The notes under the pieces were generated by a model. The model made no database searches. It was not told the origin of the DNA and was given only the letters and a program-made list of their open reading frames with translations. Shown here one piece after another: positions 43,357 to 52,624 of a stretch of DNA of 64,000 nucleotides. This DNA comes from Muricoccus nepalensis (GTDB taxonomy: Bacteria; Pseudomonadota; Alphaproteobacteria; Acetobacterales; Acetobacteraceae), in contig NZ_RCZP01000017.1 of NCBI RefSeq assembly GCF_006438825.1, positions 33,094 through 97,093 of the forward strand, read 5' to 3'. How positions within the stretch are numbered: the first letter of the stretch is position 1; every line of letters starts with the position of its first letter. The position numbers were made by a program, and so were the translations under genes.

Positions 43357-44196
43357 ATGGAACCGCTTCCGACGCGACGAGGCGTGATCGCCTCGACGCT
43401 GGCCGCCACGGCCTCGGGCCTGGCCCTCGGGGCGCCGGCCGATGCCGCGCCGCGGCGCGAGGGCGCGCCCCCCGCCGGTCCGGCGGTGCGCCGCGCCGCG
43501 CCGCGCCCGCTGGTGGTGCTCGACCCTGGCCATGGCGGGAAGGACCCCGGCACGATCGGCGCCGCCGGCACCTACGAGAAGCGCGTCGTCCTCGCCGCTG
43601 CGCAGGAGATGCGGCGCCGGTTGGAGGCGGGCGGGCGCTGCCGGGTGCTGATGACCCGCACGCGGGACGTCTTCGTGCCCCTTGCCAGCCGGGTGGAGTT
43701 CGCCCGGCGGAACGGCGCGGCGCTCTTCGTCTCCGTCCACGCCGATTCGGCCCCGGGCGCGCGCGGGGCGAGCGTCTACACCCTCTCCGAGACCGCCTCC
43801 GACGCGCTCTCGGCCGGCCTCGCCCGGCGCGAGAACGCGGCGGACGCCGCGGGCGGGCTGAACCTGCCGACGGTGCCGGCGGAGGTGCAGCGCATCCTGA
43901 TGAGCCTCGTGCGGCAGGAGACGCGGCAGGGCTCCGTCCGGCTCGCGGCGATGACGGTGGGCGCGCTCCGCCCACGGGTGGCGCTCCTGCCCAACACGCA
44001 CCGCCAGGCGGCCTTCGCGGTGCTGAAGGCGCCCGACATTCCCTCGGTTCTCGTGGAGATCGGCTTTCTCTCCAGCCGGCTGGACGAGGCACAGCTCAAC
44101 CGGTCGGCGCACCGGGCGGTGGTCGCCGGCGCCCTCGCCTCGGCGGTGGAGAGCTACCTCGAGCGCCCGGGCCTGGGCATGGCCGCGACCGGCTAG
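43357..44196 (+). CDS. amiC: N-acetylmuramoyl-L-alanine amidase, AmiC type
   Basis: This 279-aa exported zinc amidase cleaves the stem peptide from murein during cell separation. The signal is twin-arginine-like (LPTRRGVIASTLAATASGLA). The Amidase_3 domain has its zinc ligands in VVLDPGHGGKDPGT (His), a Glu shortly after in TYEKRVVLAAAQEM, and FVSVHADSAPGARG (His). The catalytic Glu is in VLVEIGFLSSRLDEA. The AMIN targeting domain is absent. The ATG at 43357 fits the signal; 43327 is an alternative. The order rne (divergent), amidase, PBP1A, prfB is a standard alphaproteobacterial block. Confidence 0.9.
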   Translation: MEPLPTRRGVIASTLAATASGLALGAPADAAPRREGAPPAGPAVRRAAPRPLVVLDPGHGGKDPGTIGAAGTYEKRVVLAAAQEMRRRLEAGGRCRVLMTRTRDVFVPLASRVEFARRNGAALFVSVHADSAPGARGASVYTLSETASDALSAGLARRENAADAAGGLNLPTVPAEVQRILMSLVRQETRQGSVRLAAMTVGALRPRVALLPNTHRQAAFAVLKAPDIPSVLVEIGFLSSRLDEAQLNRSAHRAVVAGALASAVESYLERPGLGMAATG

Positions 44197-44450
44197 CCCC
44201 GCGCCCGCAGCCCTCGCGCGCGGCCCTTGGATTTTGGTTATGAAACAGCAATTTCGGGAGAGGCGCCGGCGGGGACGGCCGGAGGCCGGCGCCAAAATCG
44301 CGCGGAGGTGTTAGGCGATGGCCGCGGCGGTTGATGCTATGGAGCCGCTCGCCACGGGCGGAACGGCATCCTTGCCGTGGCATCCCGGCACCCGGCGCTT
44401 CTGATGCAGGACGGATGGGCGGCCCCGATGGGACTGCCGTGAGGAACAGG

Positions 44451-47060
44451 ATGGCTTCGAGAGATCTTCGCGCCGAACGGCCCCTGGTGGGCGAGCGGCG
44501 CCCGCGTGACGGCTCGGGGTCCTCCCTCGGCAACGGGGGCGGCAACGGCGGCGGCGACCTGCCGCCTGCGCCCCCGGCCGGGCCGCGCCGGCCGCGGCGC
44601 CCCCGCGCGCTGTGGCTGCGGCGGACCGTCGGCTTCGTCTTCTCGGTGGGCCTCGTCGGCGTCGTGGTGGGCGGCATCGCAGGCTACGGCCTCTGGCGCA
44701 GCGCGACGGCGGACCTGCCGGACCACGCCTGGCTGGCCGACTACCAGCCGCCGCAGATGTCGCGCATCTACGCCGCCGACAGCCGCCTGATGGCCGAGAT
44801 GGCGATCGAGCGCCGCGTCTTCGTGCCCATCGCCGCCATTCCCAAGCGGGTGCAGCAGGCCTTCGTCTCGGCCGAGGACCAGAACTTCTGGAGCCACGGC
44901 GGCGTCGACCCCCTGGCCGTGGCCCGCGCCGCCGTCACCAACCTCGAGCAGCTCGGCAGCGGCCGGCGCAGCATCGGCGCCTCCACCATCACCCAGCAGG
45001 TCGCCAAGAACATGCTGGTGGGGGCGGACCGCACCATGATGCGGAAGGTCCGGGAGGCTATCCTCGCCCAGCGCCTCGAGACGGCGATGAGCAAGGACCG
45101 CATCCTCGAGATTTACCTTAACGAGATCTTCCTCGGCGCCCAGGCCTACGGCGTGGCCGCCGCCGCGCAGAACTACTTCAACAAGGGCCTGGACGAGCTG
45201 ACCGTCGGCGAGATGGCCTTCCTCGGCGCCCTGCCGAAGGCGCCGAACAACTACAACCCGAACCGCCACCCCGAGGCCGCGAAGGCGCGCCGGGACTGGG
45301 TGATCGAGCGCATGGCCGAGGACCGAGCCATCACCCGCGCCGAGGCCGACGCGGCCAAGGCGGAGCCGCTGATCGCCCGCGGCCGCGCCCGGCCGGACCT
45401 GGTGCCCGTCGGCCAGTACTTCACCGAGGAGGTCCGGCGCGACCTGAACAACCGCTTCGGGGCGGAGCAGACGAGCATGGGCGGGCTGGTGGTCCGCACC
45501 TCCATGGAGCCGCGCCTGCAGGCCGCGGTCGAGAAGTCGCTGCGCGACCACCTCATGAACTACGACCGCCGCCGCGGCGGCTGGCGCGGCCCGGTGGCGA
45601 AGGTCTCCGCCGCCCCGGCCGAGTGGATGCCCGCGCTCGAGGGCGTCGCCCGCACCCCCGGGATGCTCGCCGACTGGCGGCTGGCCGTGGTGTTGGAGGT
45701 GAACAACCGCGAGGCCCGCCTCGGCTGGGCCGAGCGCCCCGCCCCCCGCGCCGCCGCCCAGCCGCGCGAGGGCCGGATGCCCTTCGAGGACATGGCCTGG
45801 GCCCGCCCGGTGCGCGATGGCCGGATGGGCCCCGCGCCCCGCCGCATGCAGGACGTGGTCTCCCCGGGCGACGTGGTGATGGTCGAGACCCTTCCCGCGA
45901 CGACGGGCCGCAACGCCCGGGCCGAGCGGCTGGTGCTGCGCCAGATCCCGGAGGTGGAGGGCGCCGTCGTCGCGCTGGACCCCGCCACGGGCCGCGTGCT
46001 CGCGATGTCCGGCGGCTTCGACTTCGGCAAGTCCTGGTTCAACCGCGCGACCCAGGCGATGCGCCAGCCCGGCTCCTCCTTCAAGCCCTTCGTCTATGTC
46101 ACGGCGCTGGAGCAGGGCATCCCGCCGAACCAGCAGCTCCTCGACGCGCCCTTCGAGATGAACACGCCCCAGGGCGTGTGGCGGCCGGGCAACTACGGGG
46201 ACCGCACCTCCAACGGCTGGGTGACGATGCGGACTGCCATCGAGAAGTCGCTCAACCTCGTGACCATCCGCCTCGCGCAGGAGGTCGGCATCGACAAGGT
46301 GGCCGACACCGCCCGCCGCTTCGGCGTCATCCCGAACATGCCCCGCGTCCTCTCCATGTCGCTCGGCGCCGGGGAGACGACGGTGATGCGCATGGCCGCG
46401 GGCTACGCCGCCTTCGTCAACGGCGGGCGGGGCGTCGAGCCCTCGCTGATCGACAGCGTGCAGGACCGCTTCGGCCACGTGGTGTGGCGCAACGACGCCC
46501 GCCGCTGCCAGGGCTGCGACGCCGACGTCTCGGCCGGGCCGCCGACCCTGACCGACACGCGCCGGCAGGTCGTGGACCCCATCGCCGCCTACCAGATGGT
46601 CTCCCTGCTGCAGGGCGTGACGCAGCGCGGCACCGGCATCGCCGCCGCCAAGGGGCTGAACCGCCCCGTGGCCGGCAAGACCGGCACCACCAACGACTAC
46701 TACGACAACTGGTTCGTGGGCTTCACGCCGGACATCGTGGTCGCCGTCTGGGTCGGCTTCGACGACCCGCACAGCCTGGGCGAGGGCGAGACGGGCGGCG
46801 GCAACGCGGCGCCGATCTTCAACGAGGTGGTGGCCGCGGCCCTGCAGGACAGCCCGCCCGTGCCCTTCCGCGCGCCGCCGGGGGTTGCGCTGGTGCGGGT
46901 CTCGACCTCGAACGGCCAGTCGATCCTCGAGCCCTTCCGGCCCGGGACCGAGAACTCGGCCCGCCCGCCGATGGGCGCGAACCTCGCCTCCGGGGCCGAG
47001 GGACGCTCGGCCGGCAGCACGGCCTCGGCCGTGGACAGCAGCCTGGGCGGGCTCTACTAG
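44451..47060 (+). CDS. mrcA: Penicillin-binding protein 1A, bifunctional murein synthase
   Basis: This 869-aa class A PBP has a Gly/Pro/Arg-rich cytosolic tail and one membrane anchor near residue 65 (VGFVFSVGLVGVVVGGIAG). The glycosyltransferase domain shows VSAEDQNFWSHGGVDP near 140 and NEIFLGAQAYGVAAAAQNYF. The OB/PCET-like insert follows. The transpeptidase domain has SxxK in GSSFKPF near 543, SxN in KSLNLVT near 600, and KTGTT near 743. It polymerises and cross-links peptidoglycan at the outer face of the inner membrane. The ATG at 44451 has a GAGGAA ribosome-binding site; the frame is open further upstream. Confidence 0.95.
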   Translation: MASRDLRAERPLVGERRPRDGSGSSLGNGGGNGGGDLPPAPPAGPRRPRRPRALWLRRTVGFVFSVGLVGVVVGGIAGYGLWRSATADLPDHAWLADYQPPQMSRIYAADSRLMAEMAIERRVFVPIAAIPKRVQQAFVSAEDQNFWSHGGVDPLAVARAAVTNLEQLGSGRRSIGASTITQQVAKNMLVGADRTMMRKVREAILAQRLETAMSKDRILEIYLNEIFLGAQAYGVAAAAQNYFNKGLDELTVGEMAFLGALPKAPNNYNPNRHPEAAKARRDWVIERMAEDRAITRAEADAAKAEPLIARGRARPDLVPVGQYFTEEVRRDLNNRFGAEQTSMGGLVVRTSMEPRLQAAVEKSLRDHLMNYDRRRGGWRGPVAKVSAAPAEWMPALEGVARTPGMLADWRLAVVLEVNNREARLGWAERPAPRAAAQPREGRMPFEDMAWARPVRDGRMGPAPRRMQDVVSPGDVVMVETLPATTGRNARAERLVLRQIPEVEGAVVALDPATGRVLAMSGGFDFGKSWFNRATQAMRQPGSSFKPFVYVTALEQGIPPNQQLLDAPFEMNTPQGVWRPGNYGDRTSNGWVTMRTAIEKSLNLVTIRLAQEVGIDKVADTARRFGVIPNMPRVLSMSLGAGETTVMRMAAGYAAFVNGGRGVEPSLIDSVQDRFGHVVWRNDARRCQGCDADVSAGPPTLTDTRRQVVDPIAAYQMVSLLQGVTQRGTGIAAAKGLNRPVAGKTGTTNDYYDNWFVGFTPDIVVAVWVGFDDPHSLGEGETGGGNAAPIFNEVVAAALQDSPPVPFRAPPGVALVRVSTSNGQSILEPFRPGTENSARPPMGANLASGAEGRSAGSTASAVDSSLGGLY

Positions 47061-47158
47061 GGCCGGTCCGGGCTCCCCGTCGGGGGCGCCCCCATCACGA
47101 GGAGATCGGATCGGCGCCTCCCGATTCGACCGGACCTGCTGAACGGACCCGTTGAACC

Positions 47159-48289
47159 ATGCGCGCCGATGCCGAGGGCCTGAAGGCCCAGATCGCCGAC
47201 AGCGTGGCGCTGCTGCGCCGCCACCTGAACTGGGACGCCGCCCTGGTGCGGCTGCAGGAGCTGAACGCCCGCGCCGAGGACCCCTCCCTCTGGAACGACG
47301 CCGCGGCCGCCCAGAAGATGATGCGCGAGCGCACCCGGCTCGCCGACCAGATCGAGGGCGTCCGCCGCATGGAAGGCGACGTCAACGACGCGCTGGAGCT
47401 GATCGAGCTGGCGGAGGCGGAGGGCGACGACGCGACCGCCGACGCTGCCGTCGCGGACCTGCAGAACCTCGCGGCCGAGGCCAAGCGCCGCGAGATCGAG
47501 AGCCTCCTCTCCGGCGAGGCCGACGGGAACGACGCCTATGTCGAGGTGAACGCCGGCGCCGGCGGCACCGACGCGCAGGACTGGGCGGAGATGATGCTCC
47601 GCATGTACACGCGCTGGGCCGAGGCGCACGGCTACAAGGTGAGCATCACCGAGCAGAGCGAGGGCGACGAGGCCGGGATCAAGTCCGCGACGATCCAGGT
47701 CTCCGGCCCGAGCGCCTACGGCTGGCTGAAGACCGAGATGGGCGTGCACCGCCTCGTGCGGATCTCGCCCTTCGGCGGCAACGACAAGCGGCAGACGAGC
47801 TTCGCCTCCGTCTACGTCTATCCCGTGATCGACGACCGGATCGAGGTGGAGATCAACCCGGCCGACCTCCGCACCGACACCTTCCGCGCAAGCGGCGCCG
47901 GCGGGCAGCACGTGAACAAGACGGAATCGGGCGTGCGCTTCACGCATATCCCGACGGGCATCGTCGCGGCCTCCACCCAGGACCGCAGCCAGCACAAGAA
48001 CCGCGTGATCGCGATGAACATGCTTCGCGCGCGGCTCTACGAGCTTGAGTTGCAGAAGCGGGAGGCGGTCTCGGCCGCGACCGAGGCGGGCAAGACCGAC
48101 ATCGGCTGGGGCCACCAGATCCGGTCCTACGTGCTCCAGCCCTACCAGATGGTGAAGGACCTCCGCACCGGCGTGGAGAAGGGCAACCCGGCGGCGGTGC
48201 TGGACGGGGACCTCGACGAGTTCATGGCGGCGGCGCTGGCCAGCCGCGTCGGCGCCACGCGCTCCGAGGCCAGCGCCAGCGCCCGCTGA
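47159..48289 (+). CDS. prfB: Peptide chain release factor 2
   Basis: This 376-aa class I release factor recognises UGA/UAA. The tripeptide anticodon SPF is in [15 protein letters not shown] near residue 204, and the peptidyl-hydrolysis GGQ loop is [15 protein letters not shown] near 251. The first helices ([20 protein letters not shown]) continue in one frame from the ATG at 47159. There is no internal TGA or shift site, so the programmed frameshift autoregulation of the E. coli gene is absent. It follows PBP1A by 98 bases. It is the last intact gene before the compositional break. Confidence 0.97.
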   Translation: MRADAEGLKAQIADSVALLRRHLNWDAALVRLQELNARAEDPSLWNDAAAAQKMMRERTRLADQIEGVRRMEGDVNDALELIELAEAEGDDATADAAVADLQNLAAEAKRREIESLLSGEADGNDAYVEVNAGAGGTDAQDWAEMMLRMYTRWAEAHGYKVSITEQSEGDEAGIKSATIQVSGPSAYGWLKTEMGVHRLVRISPFGGNDKRQTSFASVYVYPVIDDRIEVEINPADLRTDTFRASGAGGQHVNKTESGVRFTHIPTGIVAASTQDRSQHKNRVIAMNMLRARLYELELQKREAVSAATEAGKTDIGWGHQIRSYVLQPYQMVKDLRTGVEKGNPAAVLDGDLDEFMAAALASRVGATRSEASASAR

Positions 48290-48307
48290 GGCCGGGGTGA
48301 CGGATGA

Positions 48308-48511
48308 CCTACCCCCGCGCCCCAGCGCCCGCAGGACCGGCACGACCCCGGCGGCAAGGTCCGCCTCCGGATCGGCGCGGAGGTGGTCAGCCGCGCCGAG
48401 TTCTCGCCGGACGGCCGCTACCGCACCGTGCTGGAGCGCCGCTGGGACGGGCTCCCCTTCGGCAGCCCCGGCGTCTGCGCCTGGATCATGATGAACCCGA
48501 GCATCTCGTGA
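48308..48511 (+). pseudogene. DUF1643 gene fragment cut at the island boundary
   Basis: In frame 2 the sequence reads HDPGGKVRLRIGAEVVSR, then AEFSPDGRYRTVLERRW, then VCAWIMMNPS, the N-terminal half of DUF1643 proteins. Those normally continue NPSTAD and roughly 100 more residues. Here the reading goes to IS and a TGA within 9 bases of NPS, exactly where the base composition turns A/T-rich (CCCCAAAATTATACTCG). No ATG starts this frame, so the 5' end may also be altered. It is most simply a native gene interrupted by insertion of foreign DNA. Confidence 0.7.
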
Positions 48512-48658
48512 TCTCTCCCCAAAATTATACTCGTGCAAACAAAACAATGATCTGCACGACCGGCGGTAACTACGCCACCTACTCAAAGCTCGACTGAATT
48601 ACTCGCAACAACCGCTTACCAGACAGCCATCCTTGTTCCGAACACCCACCGGCCCACC

Positions 48659-48709
48659 GTATCCGGGGCGCTGCCCCCCACCGCTTCGCGGCGGGTCCCC
48701 CCGGGATAC
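48659..48709. repeat. REP-like GC palindrome
   Basis: An outer stem GTATCC-GGGG pairs with CCCC-GGGATAC around an inner CCGC-TTC-GCGG hairpin. This is a 51-base structure of the sort dispersed as REP/BIME elements in GC-rich Rhodospirillales genomes. It lies 150 bases inside the compositional boundary. Other copies were not seen in this window. Confidence 0.5.
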
Positions 48710-48862
48710 AAGGCCCAAAAGCGGGGTAGGGCGTCGCACATACGCACCGCCGACCAGACTAGGCCGATGGCTGCCACGGCTATTGACGCCCTTAAGACGC
48801 GTTCCTTAGGCTTCCCCCCCCGCGGACCCCAGGGATGGATAGGCCGCGCCCGAAAGCAGGAA

Positions 48863-48892
48863 GCCCCGTCGGAGAACCCGGCGGGGCCTTTC
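48863..48892 (+). terminator. Rho-independent terminator
   Basis: A ten-pair stem (GCCCCGTCGG with CCGGCGGGGC, one G-T pair) is followed by CTTTCT. It is convincing in the plus direction, yet no plus-strand gene precedes it since the truncated DUF1643 frame. It may end a small RNA or a read-through transcript. Confidence 0.65.
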
Positions 48893-49353
48893 TCATGTCG
48901 TAAAAGAGGAAGGCCACTGGCATAGGAACGCCCAGCAGATGACCTGCTTCAGACTTCAGAAGGGGCGCTGTCGACCTGATCGCAAACGGGCCGTCCACTG
49001 GGACGGTAGCGAAAACCGTGTCGCAGGCAAGGATGGGTCTCGGATGCGCGGCATGGCTCATTCGCTGCCGGGTTAGCCTTGTCCTTCGCATGGTCGTCTA
49101 CCCTGCCAAGGCGATACTGGTGCCAACCTCACAAAGCGACGGCGATGCTTGACAGAAACTTCCGAAGTATACTCGGCCTGGCGTGATCTTCGCCTGAATG
49201 CCGTCTTGACCACAGGCCGACAGGAAGCGAGGAGATGTCGTCCTGCCTCTAGGCCATGAATGGCGCAGGTCAGGGTCTGACACATCTCTGAGCTGATGTT
49301 GCATTCCCCAGGGACCGCCCTTGGGTCATCTCTCTCGAGCTTCTCCGCGGCGG

Positions 49354-50060
49354 CTACACAACTCCACGTCCTAGTCGCTCCAATGCCAGCCTGAGGGCCG
49401 TGACGAAGCCGTTTGGCGTCAGACGGTCGTCTGTCTCGTCTCGGATAGCGCCATGTGCGTCCACCACCCAGCCCTTCCGATCAATTCAGCGCTCGCCAAT
49501 GAATTCGGTCAAGGGCGTCAAATCGAACTGAGCAGGTGGCAGGAGTTTGCCCGAGGGCTCGTCCGAAGTCATGCCGAGGCTCTGGTCCGCCGTGGCGACG
49601 TTCGAGGGAATAGTCACTCGCTTGAATGCAGCCGCGAGGGCATTTCGCTCGTTCCGGAGGGCCTTCGCCTCAGCCAAGACCGCGCGAAGACGAGTGCGGA
49701 CGTCCTTGTCCGCGATGGTTGCGATCGCCTCCTCGAGTGGCGTCTGCCTGACAGGAGGTGTGTGAGAGGAGCTGCGCCAACTTCCTGAGCGAAGGCCTCG
49801 ATGAGCGTACGGAAGGGCGCCCCAGAGGCGTTGCGGATGCTCTGAGTGTTCAGGACACCCGCCTCTTGGCAGGCTCTGCCGACGATCGCGACAGTGTATG
49901 TCCGATTGTTCTTTGCTTTGAGAGTTTTCAGTACCGCCACGAGGCCATCGATGGTGTGTCGGCGCCGCTCGCCCGATTCAGCGAAAACTTTCCGCAAGAC
50001 GACATCGAACCTTTCAGCTGCCACGGGAGGGTCTCCTGGGCGACGGCGCCGGAAAGTCAT
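49354..50060 (-). pseudogene. GmtX-like gene, broken by a frameshift and a stop
   Basis: The reverse strand from the ATG at 50060 reads RRHTIDGLVAVLKTLKAK, then YTVAIVGRACQEAGVL, then SIRNASGAPFRTLIEAFA. This pattern resembles GmtX, a component of gamma-mobile-trio islands. After EVGAAPL the frame must shift at a CA-dinucleotide run near 49757-49772 to continue PPVRQTPLEEAIATIADKDV, RAVLAEAKALRNERNAL and DLTPLTEFIGER. A TGA (49486-49488) then interrupts, and the same frame resumes IDRKGWVVDAHG and LTPNGFVTALRLALERLG before TAG at 49354. The restored protein would be about 235 aa. Family naming is from memory and moderate in certainty; the two lesions are directly visible. Confidence 0.55.
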
Positions 50061-50724
50061 TGCCGGAGTTGGACTGCAGAGGACCACTCAGGTGTGACCG
50101 AATTTCCCTTACCACGGCCTCGAACATCTCCGTAGTCAGGCGTCCCGTCTGCGTGTTGTAGCGGCTGACATGGTAGCTGTCGGCAAGGAGGACTCCACCC
50201 GGAAGGGGGTTTATCGCCCCGTGTGCAAATTTCACCCTTGAGACCGGGATGCCATAGGCCTTCAGCACGGCAGTATGGGCGATGAGGCCAAGGGCTAGGA
50301 TGACCTTCAACCCAGCCATGCCTTTAAATTCGGTTTTCAGGAACCTGTTGCAGGTCGAAATCTCCGATGGGGTCGGCTTGTTCTCCGGAGGCACGCATCG
50401 GACACCGTTGACAATACGGACACCGATCAGCTCCATGCCATCATGGGGATCTTCTCGATAATCGCCTAGCGCCATGCCGAACTTGAGAAGCGTCGCGTAG
50501 AGCAGCTTGCCTGCGTGGTCTCCCGTGAAGGGACGGCCCGTCCGGTTAGCGCCCCTCACTCCTGGAGCTAGGCCGAGCACCATGAGAGGGGCGTCGACTG
50601 ACCCCCATGGTGGCACCGGAGCATTGTGCCATTCTGACCACTTGCGGCGGTTCTCTTCCCGGTAGGCGACTAGGCGCGGGCATAAAGGACAGTCTCGCCC
50701 TGGAATGACGATTTGATCGTTCAC
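50014..50724 (-). CDS. Uracil-DNA glycosylase, family 5 (UDGb) type
   Basis: This 236-aa DNA repair enzyme excises uracil and related deaminated bases. Motif A is VLGLAPGVRGANRTGRPFTGD near residue 50, which lacks the polar Asp/Asn of other UDGs as in UDGb. Motif B is DSYHVSRYNTQTGRLT near 180. Cysteines for the iron-sulfur cluster lie in RDCPLCPRL, VRCVPPENKPTPSE and STCNRF. The GTG at 50724 starts just before the conserved CPLC; a longer start at 50784 exists. It precedes the GmtX-like pseudogene in the same direction with a short overlap. Confidence 0.85.
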   Translation of the reverse strand: MNDQIVIPGRDCPLCPRLVAYREENRRKWSEWHNAPVPPWGSVDAPLMVLGLAPGVRGANRTGRPFTGDHAGKLLYATLLKFGMALGDYREDPHDGMELIGVRIVNGVRCVPPENKPTPSEISTCNRFLKTEFKGMAGLKVILALGLIAHTAVLKAYGIPVSRVKFAHGAINPLPGGVLLADSYHVSRYNTQTGRLTTEMFEAVVREIRSHLSGPLQSNSGNDFPAPSPRRPSRGS

Positions 50725-51179
50725 TTGCACCACCCTGTCGTAACCACTCAAAGATCGGGCGAAGCTTACAGTAAGTGAAAGCATGAGACGACATTGATGG
50801 GGGCAACTCCACTATCCATTATCGTGCCCAAGGGGTGAGGAGGGGGCAGTTGCCATGGTGCAATGCCCCTGCTCTCCATCCAGGCAAGCCGAATGGCCGC
50901 AGGACGTCGCTGCTAAGACGAGCTGAAGCGGGGCAGGGGAGAAGGATCTTGTGTTAGGGCCAGCACGAACAAGCAACAAAGCTGTTATGTCCTAATGACT
51001 CTCGGTGTCTCCGGGCGTTGATCTCGTGGGCTCGCGCAGCTAGCCGCACCTTGCCAAACCTCCACGGGAACACTTTTCGTGCCGCAGCCCCGCGAACCGA
51101 CCTCTGCCCCCGGCTCTCTAACGGCTTGCCTTGTCCGTCCGCCTTCGGCGCTGGGCTGCTGGGCTAGCCCTGGTGGCGT
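50725..51179. other. Intergenic region between UDG and a histidine kinase
   Basis: About 455 bases separate the divergent UDG and kinase genes. Nothing coding is supported. An A/T-rich patch near 50945-50995 (TTGTGTTAGGG to GTTATGTCCTAATG) is the best candidate promoter area for the kinase, but no clean -35/-10 pair stands out. Confidence 0.4.
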
Positions 51180-52370
51180 GTGGTGAAGGGCGATGCAGAA
51201 GGGATTGCGGACGGAAACAGCCTTGCCCACGCCGCACGCGAGGCAGAGGACGCACGGCTGCGGGCGGCGCTTGCTGCGGTCGGTCTGGACGTAGAGGAGG
51301 CAGCAGCCGCCGTCGAGGTGGTTCGGGCGGAACTGGCGCAGGTTCCTGGGGCCACCGCCACGTGCCCCGCGGGAACTATGGCAGATGGTGACCGTCTGCC
51401 CGCCCTCGCCGATATCATCCCGCAGCTTGTGTGGCGTTCTGCCGATTACGGACAGTGGGTCTGGGCCTCGCCCAGTTGGCTTGCCTATACGGGGCAGAGC
51501 CAGACGGAGAGCCTTGGCCAGGGATGGCTGGAGCCGATCCATCCCGAGGACCGCGAAGCAACCCGGCGCGCTTGGGACGAGGCGCCAAAGCTGGGGCGGT
51601 TAGAGGTCGATCATCGTATTCGCCGTGCCCTCGACGGCACGTGGCGCCTCCACCACACGCGATCCGCACCGCTGTCTTGGAGCGGTGTGCCGCACGAAGG
51701 GGATCGTCACGCCCGTGAGTGGGTTGGTTCGAGCGCGGACATAGAAGACCTTAGGCGGATGGAGGGGGAGCAGCGCGCCCTCCTCCTTGAAGTCCAGCAC
51801 CGCACCCGCAACATCCTGGCGGTCGTGGCCGCGATCGCGCGACGCAGTCTGCCCCCAAACCTCGAACGAGACGACTTCGGCGCGCGCCTTGCCTGTTTAG
51901 GCCGGGTGCAGGGCTTCCTCGCCCGCAGCAGCGCCTGGTCGGTGCCGCTCCGCGATCTTATCGAGGCCGAGCTACAGGCCTTTGGAGACGGAGACGCCGA
52001 ACGAGCCGAGGTCAATGGCCCTAGGGTTGAGCTACCTGGCCCCGTGGTGCAGCCCATTGCGCTCGTGCTGCACGAGCTGGCCACGAACGCTGCGAAGCAC
52101 GGTGCCATCGCGCAGCTCTCGGGCCACCTCGCCGTGACCTGGCGGCTGGAGGAAGCTGCCGAAGGGGCGATTAGGCTTATCATTGAGTGGCGGGAGAGCG
52201 GGGTGACGTTGCCGGCTGGACCACTCGCCAAGCATTTCGGGCGCGAGGTGATCGAGCGCACCGTGCCCCACCAACTCCGTGGCGAAGCACGGCTGGAGCG
52301 AGGTGCCGACGGCGTTTGCTGCAAACTCGCTCTGCCTCTCAGCCGGCAGGAAACACAGGTGGCAGCGTAG
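51180..52370 (+). CDS. HWE-family sensor histidine kinase with PAS domain
   Basis: This 396-aa soluble kinase has an N-terminal helical region with EAEDARLRAALAAVGLDV and a PAS domain at about residues 75-195 (ADIIPQLVWRSADYGQWVWA then LAYTGQSQTESLGQGWLEPI). An HWE dimerisation/phospho-His region, LLLEVQHRTRNILAVVAAIA, is near 202, and the ATP-binding N-box LVLHELATNAAKHGA near 295. There are no membrane segments. HWE kinases act in light, stress or general stress-response pathways of alphaproteobacteria. The start is a GTG. A dead receiver domain lies downstream on the other strand. Confidence 0.9.
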   Translation: MVKGDAEGIADGNSLAHAAREAEDARLRAALAAVGLDVEEAAAAVEVVRAELAQVPGATATCPAGTMADGDRLPALADIIPQLVWRSADYGQWVWASPSWLAYTGQSQTESLGQGWLEPIHPEDREATRRAWDEAPKLGRLEVDHRIRRALDGTWRLHHTRSAPLSWSGVPHEGDRHAREWVGSSADIEDLRRMEGEQRALLLEVQHRTRNILAVVAAIARRSLPPNLERDDFGARLACLGRVQGFLARSSAWSVPLRDLIEAELQAFGDGDAERAEVNGPRVELPGPVVQPIALVLHELATNAAKHGAIAQLSGHLAVTWRLEEAAEGAIRLIIEWRESGVTLPAGPLAKHFGREVIERTVPHQLRGEARLERGADGVCCKLALPLSRQETQVAA

Positions 52371-52441
52371 GCCGGTCATGGCTGACCGGCACCCAGACCT
52401 CTGCCGCGTTCGCAACGGGCCGCCCCCCGCACACGAACCGA

Positions 52442-52624
52442 GTGCAGGAACTCCCTCGCCAACTCAGGCTGAATGAGATTGCGCTCGGTGCGATCGTGGG
52501 CTCGCTAACGAAGGAGGCCGCCGAGCCTGCGATGAGTGCCGGTCGCAAGGTCTGGGATTGGGCGAAAGCGAAGCTGACCGGTCCGGAGGCCGCGATCGCG
52601 ATGGCGCTAGAGGAGGCACCCTAA
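52442..52624 (+). CDS. Hypothetical 60-aa ORF or gene fragment
   Basis: From a GTG the frame encodes VQELPRQLRLNEIALGAIVG, then SLTKEAAEPAMSAGRKVWDW, then AKAKLTGPEAAIAMALEEAP. It is amphipathic and Ala/Glu-rich, and looks more protein-like than the upstream part of the same open frame, which overlaps the kinase. No family is recognised. It could be the C-terminal remnant of a larger gene. Confidence 0.25.
   Translation: MQELPRQLRLNEIALGAIVGSLTKEAAEPAMSAGRKVWDWAKAKLTGPEAAIAMALEEAP

Larger units (their letters stand above)
48512..49353. other. Gene-poor left end of the foreign segment
   Basis: About 840 bases hold no convincing gene. They contain the REP-like palindrome (48659-48709), a strong rho-independent terminator (48863-48892) and short chance ORFs only. 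Composition is mixed, with A/T-rich patches unlike the flanking chromosome. This looks like decayed mobile or intergenic DNA. Confidence 0.6.

Noticed and set aside
47159..47260. Programmed frameshift at the start of prfB
   Set aside because: The N-terminal helices align in one frame from the ATG at 47159, with no internal TGA after a CTT-like slip codon. The gene is simply uninterrupted.
48600..48900. tmRNA or tRNA gene at the island edge
   Set aside because: The strong terminator suggested an RNA gene, but no CCA-type acceptor, T-loop GTTCGA motif or tag-encoding frame was found.
49149..49173. TTGACA and TATACT hexamers as a promoter
   Set aside because: Both hexamers look perfect, but the spacing is only 13 bp, outside the functional 16-18 bp range. 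No gene follows in a sensible position.
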